Shown piece by piece: positions 48,652-57,903 of a stretch of DNA of 64,000 nt; the first letter of the stretch is position 1; the number at the start of each line of letters is the position of its first letter. The DNA comes from Gluconobacter cerinus. GTDB taxonomy: Bacteria; Pseudomonadota; Alphaproteobacteria; Acetobacterales; Acetobacteraceae. The stretch covers positions 62,001 to 126,000 of the forward strand of contig NZ_BEWM01000006.1 in NCBI RefSeq assembly GCF_002723935.1, given 5' to 3'. The notes under the pieces are model-generated. The model worked only from the letters and a program-made list of their open reading frames with translations, was not told the origin of the DNA and did no database searches. A program made the translations under genes and the position numbers.

Positions 48652-49073
48652 GAAATCTTTGCCCTCGTTGATGCAAAGAACTGCACCGTTTGATGAACCA
48701 TCTGATCCGACTGCCAGGCATCATTTTTCAACTTGATAGACACGTTCGTGTACTCCCACGTACTTGTCGTGCCATCAGGCTCTGTCACATACTGGTAAAT
48801 TGTACCGCTCCCAACCGTTCCAGCATTCCAGTAAGCAGCTTCAATAGCAGCAACCAGATTGTCCAGCGCCGCACTAGCACGTGCGATCTGAAACGAACCA
48901 CGCCAGCCATTCGGGACATTGAACTCGACTGGCATGCCATTAAGCGGACTTGCTCGCAGAGCATGCGTCTCCTGTGATGCCCCGAAAGACGTGACATCAC
49001 GCAAATCAACCCGCTGGCCGTTCCAGAGAACTGTAATCCGGCAGTCGCGACCAATACTATAAGGATTTGCCAT
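48648..49073 (-). CDS. Tail tube protein
   Basis: 141 residues beginning MANPYSIGRDCRITVLWNGQRVDLRDVTSF, with a beta-rich body and GTTSTWEYTNVSIKLKNDAWQSDQMVHQTVQFFAS. It follows the sheath gene by two bases, the standard sheath-tube order of contractile tails, and is the size of phage tail-tube proteins. Confidence 0.8.
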   Translation of the reverse strand: MANPYSIGRDCRITVLWNGQRVDLRDVTSFGASQETHALRASPLNGMPVEFNVPNGWRGSFQIARASAALDNLVAAIEAAYWNAGTVGSGTIYQYVTEPDGTTSTWEYTNVSIKLKNDAWQSDQMVHQTVQFFASTRAKIS

Positions 49074-49075
49074 GC

Positions 49076-50560
49076 TCAGACGCTCCCGCCCGCAGTCGTC
49101 ACCGTCACGGAGGTGCCGCCCTGCAAATTCACCACAAATTTTTCATTGATGCCTTGGTACCGCACAGCCACGTCAGCCTGCACATATCCCAACGCAGTCC
49201 GCGACTGGGGATTATTCGAACTATCGCAAACAACACGGTAAGGCAGTTCAGAATTCTGAACACCCAAAATACCTTGAGACAACAAGGACGACAGGAAACC
49301 CAGCAGGGTCGATCGAATGTCGGAAAAGAGCGTGTCATTCACGACCTGTCCGACATACGCTCCCATGCCACCAGCAAGGGATGACGCAATATAATTGGTC
49401 AGACGGGTATAATTATCTCCATTTACCGTCGCTTTACTTGACGTATTGTGCCCACACCGTACTGCCCAGTAAGTCCCGCCCGGCGCAGGATTGCAGATAA
49501 CATCGATCCCAGCCGTAAACAGTGTAGATAGCTCGGCCGTGGAATAGGTTGCGCTGCTGCCCCCTAAGCCTGCCTTTTGGCTTCCAACAATACCCGAAAG
49601 TGCTTTATTCAGGCTCGACTGTTCAGGTGAAAGTGCAGAAAGAATGCCTGCAGCAAATGCCTGAGGGCTGACAAGCATCATGCCATTAACGTCATCGTTC
49701 CACCAGATCCAGTCACCGAACATCAACTTTACGGCTGAAGAATCCAGACCGCTGGCGGCTTTGACGGACACTGCATTGCTTACACTGTCATATGCAGGGC
49801 TTGCCGTCACCATATAGACCCCTTCACCGAGGCCAAATGCCGCCTGCGACGAATAGCACGCGCTATCTGTCACGCCATGAAGGGTGGCAACGGCACATCC
49901 CTGCCCCCTCAGAGCATACATACCCGTCCGAATGATATCGTCTTTTCCTAGAAAAGCCGACGTATCAGGCGTCCCACCATCTAGTCCTCCAGACAGCGTC
50001 ACGCTTCCGGGAACAGGATCAGGAACTGCATCCGGCAAATGGATCGTCACCAGAGCTGACAGATCCTGCGCGACAGCGGCTTCCAGGATGTTCCATGTCG
50101 CACCTGAATAAGATGCTGCTCCAAGAACCGGATGCGAAACTGCCAGCCCATAACCCGCCCCCGTTGCGGTCAGGGTCACAACGATAGAATTACCAGCAGC
50201 GCCGGTATGAACAGCACTAAGTGTAACGCCTCCCAAAGAGGCCGTTGCGTTTGCATCCGTTCCATCTGTTACACGCACGACAACGAACGATGACGCCCCT
50301 TGCAGAGCCGCAATATTTACAGCCAGCCCTGCATCCGTCGTTTTGTTCTGCTTACTCCCAAAAGCAGAGAGATAATCACTCATGCCACCCACAGGCACTG
50401 GAAGCCCTACCGGGCCCCAGCCTGCCGTTCCAACGATACCCAGCTTCGATGAAGAGGCACCCGTCAGTCCCAGCGGTTGTGGCTGCGCAATCTGTACATA
50501 AAGGTTAGGAACCGTAAGCGCAGTCGTATTCAGCGTACCCGCCTGATAAACCAGAGACAT
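49076..50560 (-). CDS. Contractile tail sheath protein
   Basis: 494 residues. The start PNLYVQIAQPQPLGLTGASSSKLGIVGTAGWGPVG...SFVVVRVTDGT and the C-terminal VNLQGGTSVTVTTAGGSV are typical of the phage tail sheath family. The presence of this gene shows that the particle is a contractile (myovirus-type) one. It has a strong ribosome site (GGAGGAA) and an AT-rich leader. Confidence 0.9.
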   Translation of the reverse strand: MSLVYQAGTLNTTALTVPNLYVQIAQPQPLGLTGASSSKLGIVGTAGWGPVGLPVPVGGMSDYLSAFGSKQNKTTDAGLAVNIAALQGASSFVVVRVTDGTDANATASLGGVTLSAVHTGAAGNSIVVTLTATGAGYGLAVSHPVLGAASYSGATWNILEAAVAQDLSALVTIHLPDAVPDPVPGSVTLSGGLDGGTPDTSAFLGKDDIIRTGMYALRGQGCAVATLHGVTDSACYSSQAAFGLGEGVYMVTASPAYDSVSNAVSVKAASGLDSSAVKLMFGDWIWWNDDVNGMMLVSPQAFAAGILSALSPEQSSLNKALSGIVGSQKAGLGGSSATYSTAELSTLFTAGIDVICNPAPGGTYWAVRCGHNTSSKATVNGDNYTRLTNYIASSLAGGMGAYVGQVVNDTLFSDIRSTLLGFLSSLLSQGILGVQNSELPYRVVCDSSNNPQSRTALGYVQADVAVRYQGINEKFVVNLQGGTSVTVTTAGGSV

Positions 50561-50644
50561 CCGCCGATATTTCCTCCAAGAAATACAATATATTGTTCCG
50601 ATAATTGAACAATTAATTCTTCTTTATTATATTGATTCTATTTT
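50561..50644 (-). promoter_or_regulatory. AT-rich leader before the sheath gene
   Basis: 84 bases, far more AT-rich than the surroundings. It contains the inverted repeat ATTGTTC-N8-GAACAAT and a TTGTTC-N16-TATTGT promoter-like pair on the minus strand, then a GGAGGAA ribosome site. It may boost tail-gene expression inside the late operon. Confidence 0.35.
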
Positions 50645-51622
50645 TTAATGGCTTTGACAGACGACAGTCCCAAACTGATTGACCATCATTCCCGGATATG
50701 AATTCTGAGCTGCCTGAGAAGTTTGTGCAGCCTGCATTGCCTCAAGAGCATGCAGAACCACACTATTATCAAAAGCAGGCTCGATTGCGCCGAAACTGCT
50801 AACCTGATCACCAGCAGAAACAGTCCCGGCCCCAAACATCATGTCAGACGACCACTGAACCTGCAGGGTGTCAAAAACCAGCTCGTACAAATAATCCCGT
50901 CGATACAATGCTTGATTTTGCATCGTATCGATGTCCTCAACACTCACGAACCTAAGCTGTGCCTGCCGGCCATCCAACGTAGAAATCCAGCTCTTCTCAG
51001 CCAGCTCAGTATCCAGAAACTGTCCAAGCGTATCCCGAACACCAGAATCAGCCGTCCAGAGCGAAACCCTATACCGCTGATTCTGTCGGCGGTTCACCCT
51101 TACGGACTGGCCATAGCCAACAACGTTTCCGGCTAAGTTATACCCCGGAACCTGCACAGAATTTTCGTCTGCAAGACCTTTTGGGAGTTGCCCGGCCAAA
51201 GCCAAAGCTACAGTTTCAGGAGTGTCCTGCTCAGTCACGGCATAGGCGGCAGAAATCTGAGTTTTCCCAGCCTCGTACCAAACACCGACAACACCTGAAG
51301 GCACCCCATCAGAAGGAAAAGCAATGCAAACAGCTTGCGCACTCTGCTTCACTGACACCGTGGGCAGAACACGCGCCTGAACCTGCCAGGGGCGCCCCAA
51401 AGGCTCTGGCACAACAACACCTTTCTGAGGTGCCAGTGTGACCGTCAGGAAATCCGTATTGTTCCGAATATTTTGAGCTGCAAATATATCACTCGGTAAA
51501 AGCCACCCGCGACGAACGATCGTCTGCCGTCCCGTTACAGACGGCTTTTCGAGGCCTTCTGGATATAAAATTCCCGCACACACATAAGCCAGAGCCAATC
51601 CGACCTGAGAAGCATCCGCCAT
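50645..51622 (-). CDS. Phage neck/tail completion protein
   Basis: About 325 residues from ATG 51622, which has GAGGAGAG upstream; the longer open frame runs into the previous gene. The protein is mixed alpha/beta (YVCAGILYPEGLEKPSVTGRQTIVRRGWLLPSDIF..., RYRVSLWTADSGVRDTLGQFLDTELAEKSWISTLDG...) with a polar Gln-rich end. Position between the connector and the sheath gene suggests a neck or tail-terminator role; the family is not recognised. Confidence 0.6.
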   Translation of the reverse strand: MADASQVGLALAYVCAGILYPEGLEKPSVTGRQTIVRRGWLLPSDIFAAQNIRNNTDFLTVTLAPQKGVVVPEPLGRPWQVQARVLPTVSVKQSAQAVCIAFPSDGVPSGVVGVWYEAGKTQISAAYAVTEQDTPETVALALAGQLPKGLADENSVQVPGYNLAGNVVGYGQSVRVNRRQNQRYRVSLWTADSGVRDTLGQFLDTELAEKSWISTLDGRQAQLRFVSVEDIDTMQNQALYRRDYLYELVFDTLQVQWSSDMMFGAGTVSAGDQVSSFGAIEPAFDNSVVLHALEAMQAAQTSQAAQNSYPGMMVNQFGTVVCQSH

Positions 51623-51632
51623 TTTTCTCTCC

Positions 51633-52265
51633 TCAGACCTGTTGCAGAGACATGGTGCAACGCAAACCCCAGTCCGACATCTCGGCAGCATTAATCGTGT
51701 ACGTCGTATCCAGGTCCGTCGTGACCGTCATATAGGGTTGCAACACGATGCCCGGCAGCCGCGGTAAATACATGACAAACTGCCCAGGCTTGGCTGAGCC
51801 CGGAATGCCACTCCCAGACCCCTCTCCTTTAGACCGCAAAACAATCGCAGCAGGACATTCCTCAACGATGTTCCCTTGCGTCCCAGAAACGCCACTGATC
51901 TCCACAGTCCGATTACATGCCACACACAGCGGAGGTCGAAGGTCATCCACTGCCGCAACAAAAAACGTATTTCCCCCGCAAGTCAGAATATCTCCGACCA
52001 CAGTATCTTCACGGCAATCCGTAAGCACATATTCCATAACCCCACCCCAATTGGGGGATCGGGAGAATGTAAAGTCAGCACTCGAATCAAAAGCGAGCAT
52101 CGGGTGTGCATAAATATTTTGCATGGGAGACAAGGGATTATCCGGCCGGTATTGCTCTCCGGAGTGACCTAAAATCCCTGCCGCTTTTGCATACCCTCGA
52201 CAAAGTCTGGACGCGATCTGTTCCGCCCGCATCATGCCCCCTTCAGATGATGACCAATCGGCCAT
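51633..52265 (-). CDS. Phage head-tail joining protein
   Basis: 210 residues. MRAEQIASRLCRGYAKAAGILG at the N-terminus (from the ATG at 52235 or with the ATG at 52265 as annotated) is helical; the rest is beta-rich (VVGDILTCGGNTFFVAAVDDLRPPLCVACNRTVEISG). Its place two genes after the capsid is that of head-completion or adaptor proteins. It overlaps the end of the preceding gene. Confidence 0.6.
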   Translation of the reverse strand: MADWSSSEGGMMRAEQIASRLCRGYAKAAGILGHSGEQYRPDNPLSPMQNIYAHPMLAFDSSADFTFSRSPNWGGVMEYVLTDCREDTVVGDILTCGGNTFFVAAVDDLRPPLCVACNRTVEISGVSGTQGNIVEECPAAIVLRSKGEGSGSGIPGSAKPGQFVMYLPRLPGIVLQPYMTVTTDLDTTYTINAAEMSDWGLRCTMSLQQV

Positions 52266-52644
52266 CCTGCAATTCCAAACCGCCTGTCACCCCGAGAAAC
52301 GCGCATAAACGCCGACGCCATAACGTCAGAAGCATCACGCGATCACGCACTTCATGACCGTTGTGATACCAACTCGCAGCCTGTGCCGTATCCAGATTTT
52401 CAGATGCCCCCAAAAGAGCCGTTTCCAACGGGTAAAGCTGTGAAAGGTACAAACGCACCTGCTGCAGTTCTGCGCCAGATAAGCTGTTAATCCGCCATTC
52501 CAACGCTCCCTCAACCTGAAAGAAGCGCCAGGATTCCTGCCCTGTCTCCCGCGATCCAATTGCCGGATACCCGCAAAATCGCCGAACATCGACCTTTTCG
52601 CCGTCCGTCAATGGACCCGAGGACAGGCTTGCAGTCCCAGACAT
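52243..52644 (-). CDS. Phage head-tail connector protein
   Basis: About 133 residues from ATG 52644, which follows GGAGGAGGATTAT, an unusually strong ribosome site. The protein is mostly helical (SLSGAELQQVRLYLSQLYPLETALLGASENLDTAQAASWY) and small, as expected for connector proteins directly after the major capsid gene. The next gene overlaps it by 23 bases. Confidence 0.65.
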   Translation of the reverse strand: MSGTASLSSGPLTDGEKVDVRRFCGYPAIGSRETGQESWRFFQVEGALEWRINSLSGAELQQVRLYLSQLYPLETALLGASENLDTAQAASWYHNGHEVRDRVMLLTLWRRRLCAFLGVTGGLELQDGRLVII

Positions 52645-52664
52645 ATAATCCTCCTCCACCAGAA

Positions 52665-52690
52665 GAACCCCCATGGAATCATGGGGGTTC
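52665..52690 (-). terminator. Hairpin behind the major capsid gene
   Basis: GAACCCCCATG (52665-52675) pairs perfectly with CATGGGGGTTC (52680-52690) around GAAT, 11 bp. On the minus strand it lies upstream of the capsid gene's stop-side neighbour: transcription passes the connector start after it. No clean T-run follows, so it is probably a weak terminator or RNA-stability element separating capsid from connector. Confidence 0.5.
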
Positions 52691-52699
52691 GAAGTCAGC

Positions 52700-54079
52700 T
52701 TAGAAGGTCATGCCAAGTGCATCCGTGCCCAGGCTCTCAATGATAACGCCACGCTTGAGATAGCTGTTCGTCGCCGTGGGAATAACGTTTGTATCTGCCG
52801 TCACATCCGTCGGTAGCGCGAAACCCCCAATCCAGTACCAGGACTGAGCGATAATCTGGCGCAGTCGATCCAGTGGCTCACGCGTCACCATTGCAACCCC
52901 ATCCACCATCTCAATCAGTGCGCGATCAGCGTCTGGGATGTCCGAATGGCCGGTCAGCGCACAGTCACCCTCGATCAGAGCCCCCTGACCCAACAGCAGA
53001 GCACGATGAATAGGACCGGCACCAAGAGAAAGCTGCTGAGGGGCCTCTGTTGTCGGAATAAATCGAACACCCAGAAGTTCAATCACCTGCCCGGAACGAT
53101 ACTCTTCCGAACCATATGCTCCCCGATAAAGATGCTTGAAGTCATCGTCACGGAACAGCGATAGAAGCTGAATATCATCCAGATAACAATGATATGCCCC
53201 ATTGATCATAGGAACGTTGTTACGGCGAAGCGTCGCAACACCAGCCAGAACCTGCTGAATACCCAGCGTATCCGCGAGACCGTTTGCACTCGCCGTCTGT
53301 AGAGCTGCCGTCGTCAGACGGCCATTCGGACGGATCACCTTCGGTGCCGTTGCCGCAACCACCGGCTGCCCAACGGCACCATCCGCGACAGACACGCTGG
53401 CGGAGAATGTCATCTGCCCGGAAATTCCGCCCGGCGCCGTAGAAACATTGGTCGCGTCAGCTACCACGCGCACAAGCGTGTACACATCCGAACCAACTGT
53501 CACAGTCATGCCATTGCTGGATCCAATCAGCGTAACCTGACCATTAACGATGACGGACTGAAATCCCCGAATGTCATCAACCTGAATGGTGTCGCCTTCA
53601 GCATCAAGTGCAACACTAACGCGCGTATTGCCACCCAGATAACCACCTACTCCATTCTGAGCTCCACCAAACAGCGTATTGCGCGCCAGCCGATCCAGAG
53701 ACTGCATGGCCTGAACACCATTTGTATTGGCATTTGCAAGAAACTGCGATGCAATCCCGACACCACTCGTCACCATATTCAGATCAATCGTGTCGCCATA
53801 CTGATTGATCGAAAGAGTGTATTGCTCAACAGACCAGCCAGCAGGGCTCATTCCATTATCGAAGTTGGTATTGCCCGTTGGATTCAGCGGTGTCGTAACA
53901 GGAGCCTTCAGACTCTTACGCGTCTTGGTAAGAGTCTCACCAATAGCGTTGGGGAAAATCTCGCGATCAGCAACCTGTCGAAATCCCATTCGAGATTTGA
54001 GGCCGTTTTCAAACTCCCGTGCCAGAAAACCCTGCTGAATAGCGGCCTGAAGCTGAACTGGAAAATTTTCGATGCTCAT
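52700..54079 (-). CDS. Major capsid protein
   Basis: About 459 residues from ATG 54079 (MSIENFPVQLQAAIQQGFLAREFENGL). The layout is that of HK97-fold capsids: N-arm, then an inserted beta-rich domain (GQVTLIGSSNGMTVTVGSDVYTLVRV...), and a C-terminal half with LFRDDDFKHLYRG and ELLGVRFIPTTEAPQQ. It follows the scaffold gene and precedes a hairpin, as expected for the most highly expressed head gene. The ATG at 54088 is a possible earlier start. Confidence 0.85.
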   Translation of the reverse strand: MSIENFPVQLQAAIQQGFLAREFENGLKSRMGFRQVADREIFPNAIGETLTKTRKSLKAPVTTPLNPTGNTNFDNGMSPAGWSVEQYTLSINQYGDTIDLNMVTSGVGIASQFLANANTNGVQAMQSLDRLARNTLFGGAQNGVGGYLGGNTRVSVALDAEGDTIQVDDIRGFQSVIVNGQVTLIGSSNGMTVTVGSDVYTLVRVVADATNVSTAPGGISGQMTFSASVSVADGAVGQPVVAATAPKVIRPNGRLTTAALQTASANGLADTLGIQQVLAGVATLRRNNVPMINGAYHCYLDDIQLLSLFRDDDFKHLYRGAYGSEEYRSGQVIELLGVRFIPTTEAPQQLSLGAGPIHRALLLGQGALIEGDCALTGHSDIPDADRALIEMVDGVAMVTREPLDRLRQIIAQSWYWIGGFALPTDVTADTNVIPTATNSYLKRGVIIESLGTDALGMTF

Positions 54080-54155
54080 GAATGTCATTCCGTAAATATT
54101 TATGAAAAATTCCGGCATACTTGGCCGGTCAAATATTTAATTCACTGTCGCGCTA

Positions 54156-54644
54156 TCAAGCACGGGCCAGAAACTGCCACTTGCGCGCTTCGTAATCAGC
54201 TTCAGTAGCTGCGCGCGCATCAAAAGGTTCAATGCCGCCAGGCTTCGGTGCCGGGTACCCAACCGTTGTGCCACTCGAATATCCGGGCCGCACAATTTCT
54301 CCGAACAGATATGCACGCTCCTGCCGCGCCTGTTCCAAAGCCTCAATCACTCCCACAACCGCGCCATCCTCAGTGCGGGTAACACCGCCCATATCAATCA
54401 GACGAACAACATCTTCAGGATTATACGCGCCCAAACGAACAGCCTCTGACCGCAGAGCCGCAACCATGATTTCACGGTCACTTTCCTGCTTCACACGAGA
54501 CACAATTTCCTCATGCGATCGCTGCAGATCTTCCTGCCGGGCAACAGCATCCGCCATTTCCCGACGAACGGATTTGACCTCATCCTGCGCTTGAGCAAGC
54601 GCCTGACGAAGAGCCTCCACACCCTCAATAGTTTCTTCAGACAC
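54156..54644 (-). CDS. Capsid scaffolding protein (GP20-like)
   Basis: About 162 residues. GTG 54644 has GGAGGG at 9-base spacing. The N-terminal half is a charged coiled coil (LRQALAQAQDEVKSVRREMADAVARQEDLQRSHEEIV), followed by SEAVRLGAYNPEDVVRLIDMGGVTRTEDGAVVGVIEALEQ, which resembles the phage minor structural GP20/scaffold family. It lies between portal and capsid. A GTG at 54671 overlapping the portal stop is another possible start. Confidence 0.75.
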   Translation of the reverse strand: MSEETIEGVEALRQALAQAQDEVKSVRREMADAVARQEDLQRSHEEIVSRVKQESDREIMVAALRSEAVRLGAYNPEDVVRLIDMGGVTRTEDGAVVGVIEALEQARQERAYLFGEIVRPGYSSGTTVGYPAPKPGGIEPFDARAATEADYEARKWQFLARA

Positions 54645-54667
54645 GGATATTTTCCCTCCGTTCAACA

Positions 54668-56086
54668 TCACGCCTCATCCGACGCAACCCACTGTTCAAG
54701 CACACGCCATTCTGCCCCGGGGTCAGAATTTCCAGATGCCGTCGCATACATTCTGACAGCCGTCTCTCGGCTTAAAATCCCGTTGGAAACAGCCGTCACC
54801 AGCCCCTGCGACAGAGACAGAAGCTCCGGATCCGTTGCAGGGAACCAGGCGGGCCACCTCAATGCCATGCGACAATAAGGGAGGTCTTTCACCAAAACCC
54901 CACCCAACCGCAGACCGTTTTCCAGCACACAGGAAAAACGGCAGGCCATTCGGTAAACAGCCAAAAGCCCATTCTCGCCATAAGAATGCCGCAGCCGATC
55001 CACCAGCCAGATCAGAGGCTGGCACATCATTTCCATGGCCTTGCCAGACTGCACGCCTGAAATCCGATCGCCATGCGCTCGATTGCCGTGCAGTTGCTCC
55101 AACGCAATTTGCCGCAGTTCCCGATAGTGCTCGAGCACTGCCCCTGCAGCATTGCCGTTAATTTCCAGAAGCTTGGCATCCCCTTCAGGAGGCAACGTCA
55201 GAGCCGACGACGCTCCGCCTTGGTGAGCCACACCATCCGAAAAACCTCCAGTTTTCAAAACCAGCGTCGGATCAGAGCCATATTTCAGACCTCGCCCAGC
55301 CTGAGACAGAAGGTAATCCGCCTCAATGACCGTATCGATCGCCCGTTCAAAAGTGCATTCCCCTTCCGGGTCACGCCCATGTACACCACCCAGATTGCGG
55401 ATCCAGATAATCGGTACAAAACCCAGCCCATGGCGCACGGACCGGCTTTCATCCCGAACCCCACCGTCCATACCGACAAGCCAGGGTACGGAAACTGCGC
55501 AATCCATTGGTGTCCAAATCCGCTGCCACCAGAATTGCGCACCCAACAGATCTTCACCAATTGGATAACCCTGCGCAGCAAGATCCCGGCCTCGAACAAG
55601 AAACTGCTCCTCAACACGCAAAAGCTCGCCACTAGCATCATCCCAGACCGGCGTCAGATAAGCCGTATCGAGAACCGAAAGCTTCGGCACGCCGGCCGAC
55701 ACCTCAAAAAGAACCACCACAGAGCCAATGGAACCACACGTTGCGGCCTCCATCATCAGTGATGCTAAACGCGTCTGTGCGGCGAAAACACTCATGGCTT
55801 CCGCAACTCGCACATCATCCGTAATCAGACTGGGCCAGTGCGTATCGCCAAAAAGCAACGAGACGGATTCATCGACAACCGTTCGGCATAAATTGCTCCG
55901 GACAGATGGTCGTCTATTTGAAAGCGGAATGTATTCCCCCGCCCCTGATCGTTCCAGCGAGAACGGATGAGGCAAGGCATCATATTGCGTACCGTCCAGA
56001 ACGCGCCTTAACGCCAGCAGGCGTGCTGTGCGCGCAGACGCACCCGCCGGCACGGCATACCGCCGTTGCAGGGACAACCAGTCCAT
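54668..56086 (-). CDS. Portal protein (SPP1 gp6-like)
   Basis: 472 residues. The wing region has TAYLTPVWDDASGELLRVEEQFLV, the stem/crown LEINGNAAGAVLEHYRELRQIALEQLHGNRAHGDRISGVQSGKAMEM resembles the SPP1 gp6 portal family. The portal forms the dodecameric DNA channel at one capsid vertex. It lies directly after the large terminase. Confidence 0.85.
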   Translation of the reverse strand: MDWLSLQRRYAVPAGASARTARLLALRRVLDGTQYDALPHPFSLERSGAGEYIPLSNRRPSVRSNLCRTVVDESVSLLFGDTHWPSLITDDVRVAEAMSVFAAQTRLASLMMEAATCGSIGSVVVLFEVSAGVPKLSVLDTAYLTPVWDDASGELLRVEEQFLVRGRDLAAQGYPIGEDLLGAQFWWQRIWTPMDCAVSVPWLVGMDGGVRDESRSVRHGLGFVPIIWIRNLGGVHGRDPEGECTFERAIDTVIEADYLLSQAGRGLKYGSDPTLVLKTGGFSDGVAHQGGASSALTLPPEGDAKLLEINGNAAGAVLEHYRELRQIALEQLHGNRAHGDRISGVQSGKAMEMMCQPLIWLVDRLRHSYGENGLLAVYRMACRFSCVLENGLRLGGVLVKDLPYCRMALRWPAWFPATDPELLSLSQGLVTAVSNGILSRETAVRMYATASGNSDPGAEWRVLEQWVASDEA

Positions 56087-56128
56087 GAATTCTCCAATGC
56101 TAAAGCCCGCCTGCAGCCTAGAAGCCGG

Positions 56129-57445
56129 TCAGCGCGCCAACGAAAATGCTGACGGGCTCCAGCCCGCCATACTGCTGCTGCCAGACAGCATCAGTTCACT
56201 CAGTCCCCAGACCATCGCGTCCGCCCGATCCGGAGACCGGGGCCCTCGATATCCACTGACTGAAAAATGACAGAGCTGATCCTCAAGCGCTTCAAAGCGC
56301 CCGTGATGAACCACCTTGCCAATCTCATAGAGCGCCGCCACAGGCTCTGCCCGCGCAGCCTTGCCTCTCGCTGCTGTGACCAGCCGAACCGGCGCAGTCG
56401 CTCGCACACTCCGAATGGTATTCTCTACCAGAGCACCACCGAAATTTCGTTCGGCAACAATCCGCTCTGCCCGCCAGTCATCCAGAGCATGCAATGCCCG
56501 TGCAGCCCATCCTGCCGGACTGTCTCTGGCAGAAAGATCTTCCAGAACATGTCCAACACCATCAGCATCCACGCCGCAGACAACAATTCCGATTTCATCC
56601 GATCGATAATCTTCCGGACCAGAGGCTCCCGAAGGATCAACCGACACCAGAATACGCCGCATGCGTGAAGCAATATCCATCCGCGTCTGAGCCGCAACAG
56701 CAGCTTCGCGTCTGAACGACTCAATCCGCCAGAGCGCCCCTTCAACAGCAACCTGGTATTCTCCATGAAGAAACCGTCGCCGCTCTCGTTCCGGCAACGC
56801 TTCCAGCGCTGCAAGATAACCATCTCCCAGATTATCCCTGTTAGAATGCGGATTAAGAATCATCGTGCCATATAAGGAACGATCCGAAATGGGTTGCCCC
56901 GACTTCGGCTCTATTCCCAACTCGAAAAGCGCATACAGCCAATGACCAACACTCGGCGGGTTGGCATCAATATATTCACGGTTCACCAAGTCACATTTCT
57001 GCGCCAGCCGCGTCAGCAACATGTTCCGCGCGCCATAACTGATCTGGCTCGCCTCATTCAGATAAACTGTCGCAAATTCAAGACCCAGAATTTTCTCGGT
57101 ACGCTGCTCATCATCCAAACCGCCGAACAGAATGGTAGACCCATTGGAGAACGTCACGACACAGTCCTGCCGATCCAGCTTCCACCGAACCCGCGGAAAA
57201 CAGAACTGCATGACCTTCGGGAACGTATCCCGCAAAACAGACGCCTTAAGAGCCGTTAATCTGTGACGAAAAATACCATGACGACTGTCTGGAACCTTCA
57301 ACGCTCGAATAATAACGGCTCGGATCAACACAAACGTTTTGCCTGAGCGTGAGCCACCCCTTAATAAAATATGACGGGCAGGCCCTCCCAACAAACGAAC
57401 AGCCTCGCTTTGTGCATCATTCAGTCTAAAGGGCGCTGTCGTCAT
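56129..57445 (-). CDS. Terminase large subunit
   Basis: 438 residues. The ATPase has Walker A GGSRSGKT (residues 30-37) and a Walker B-like FATVYLNEAS. The nuclease half includes ILVSVDPSGASGPEDYRSDEIGIVV and later DRADAMVWGLSELM with acidic residues. It cuts and pumps DNA into capsids. It overlaps the small-subunit gene by 20 bases. Confidence 0.92.
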   Translation of the reverse strand: MTTAPFRLNDAQSEAVRLLGGPARHILLRGGSRSGKTFVLIRAVIIRALKVPDSRHGIFRHRLTALKASVLRDTFPKVMQFCFPRVRWKLDRQDCVVTFSNGSTILFGGLDDEQRTEKILGLEFATVYLNEASQISYGARNMLLTRLAQKCDLVNREYIDANPPSVGHWLYALFELGIEPKSGQPISDRSLYGTMILNPHSNRDNLGDGYLAALEALPERERRRFLHGEYQVAVEGALWRIESFRREAAVAAQTRMDIASRMRRILVSVDPSGASGPEDYRSDEIGIVVCGVDADGVGHVLEDLSARDSPAGWAARALHALDDWRAERIVAERNFGGALVENTIRSVRATAPVRLVTAARGKAARAEPVAALYEIGKVVHHGRFEALEDQLCHFSVSGYRGPRSPDRADAMVWGLSELMLSGSSSMAGWSPSAFSLAR

Positions 57446-57875
57446 GGCTGATACAGATGGAAATGGAACCTGTCTGGTCTTCGGTATGTCCGGCTTTAAA
57501 ACGAGACGGTCGATGTGCCTTTAAAAGAAACGCCATCAGACCATCACTATATTTTTTCCTGACGAGCGGGCTTCCCGTCTCGGGGTTGCAAATAATTTTT
57601 CCACCATAGGTAATTGGCTCGTCATACCCTTCGACAGCGCGACGCCGGGCTTCAGCTTCCAGGGCGTCTGCCGCTTCCTCCAAAGCATCATCCCAAAGAA
57701 ATGCGAAGTGAGGGTCCGTCTCTTTCCAATGATACAGCGTGCTTCTCTGAACATCTGCAAAACGGCCAGCTGCAGAGATATTTCCATTGGCAGCAAGATG
57801 CTTCAGAAACTGCTCCTTGCGCTGGCGAGATCGCCCATGGCGTATCCGTTGCTTCTCACTCTGTGTCTCGCTCAT
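57426..57875 (-). CDS. Terminase small subunit-like protein
   Basis: About 149 residues from ATG 57875, preceded by GGGAGGGGAA. The N-terminus is basic; a helix-turn-helix region reads FLKHLAANGNISAAGRFADVQRSTLYHWKETDPHF, typical of phage terminase small subunits that recognise the packaging site, followed by helices (DALEEAADALEAEARRRAVEG). The overlap with the large subunit supports the call. Confidence 0.8.
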   Translation of the reverse strand: MSETQSEKQRIRHGRSRQRKEQFLKHLAANGNISAAGRFADVQRSTLYHWKETDPHFAFLWDDALEEAADALEAEARRRAVEGYDEPITYGGKIICNPETGSPLVRKKYSDGLMAFLLKAHRPSRFKAGHTEDQTGSISICISHDDSAL

Positions 57876-57903
57876 TTGTCCATTCCCCTCCCGACTCTGA
57901 GCG

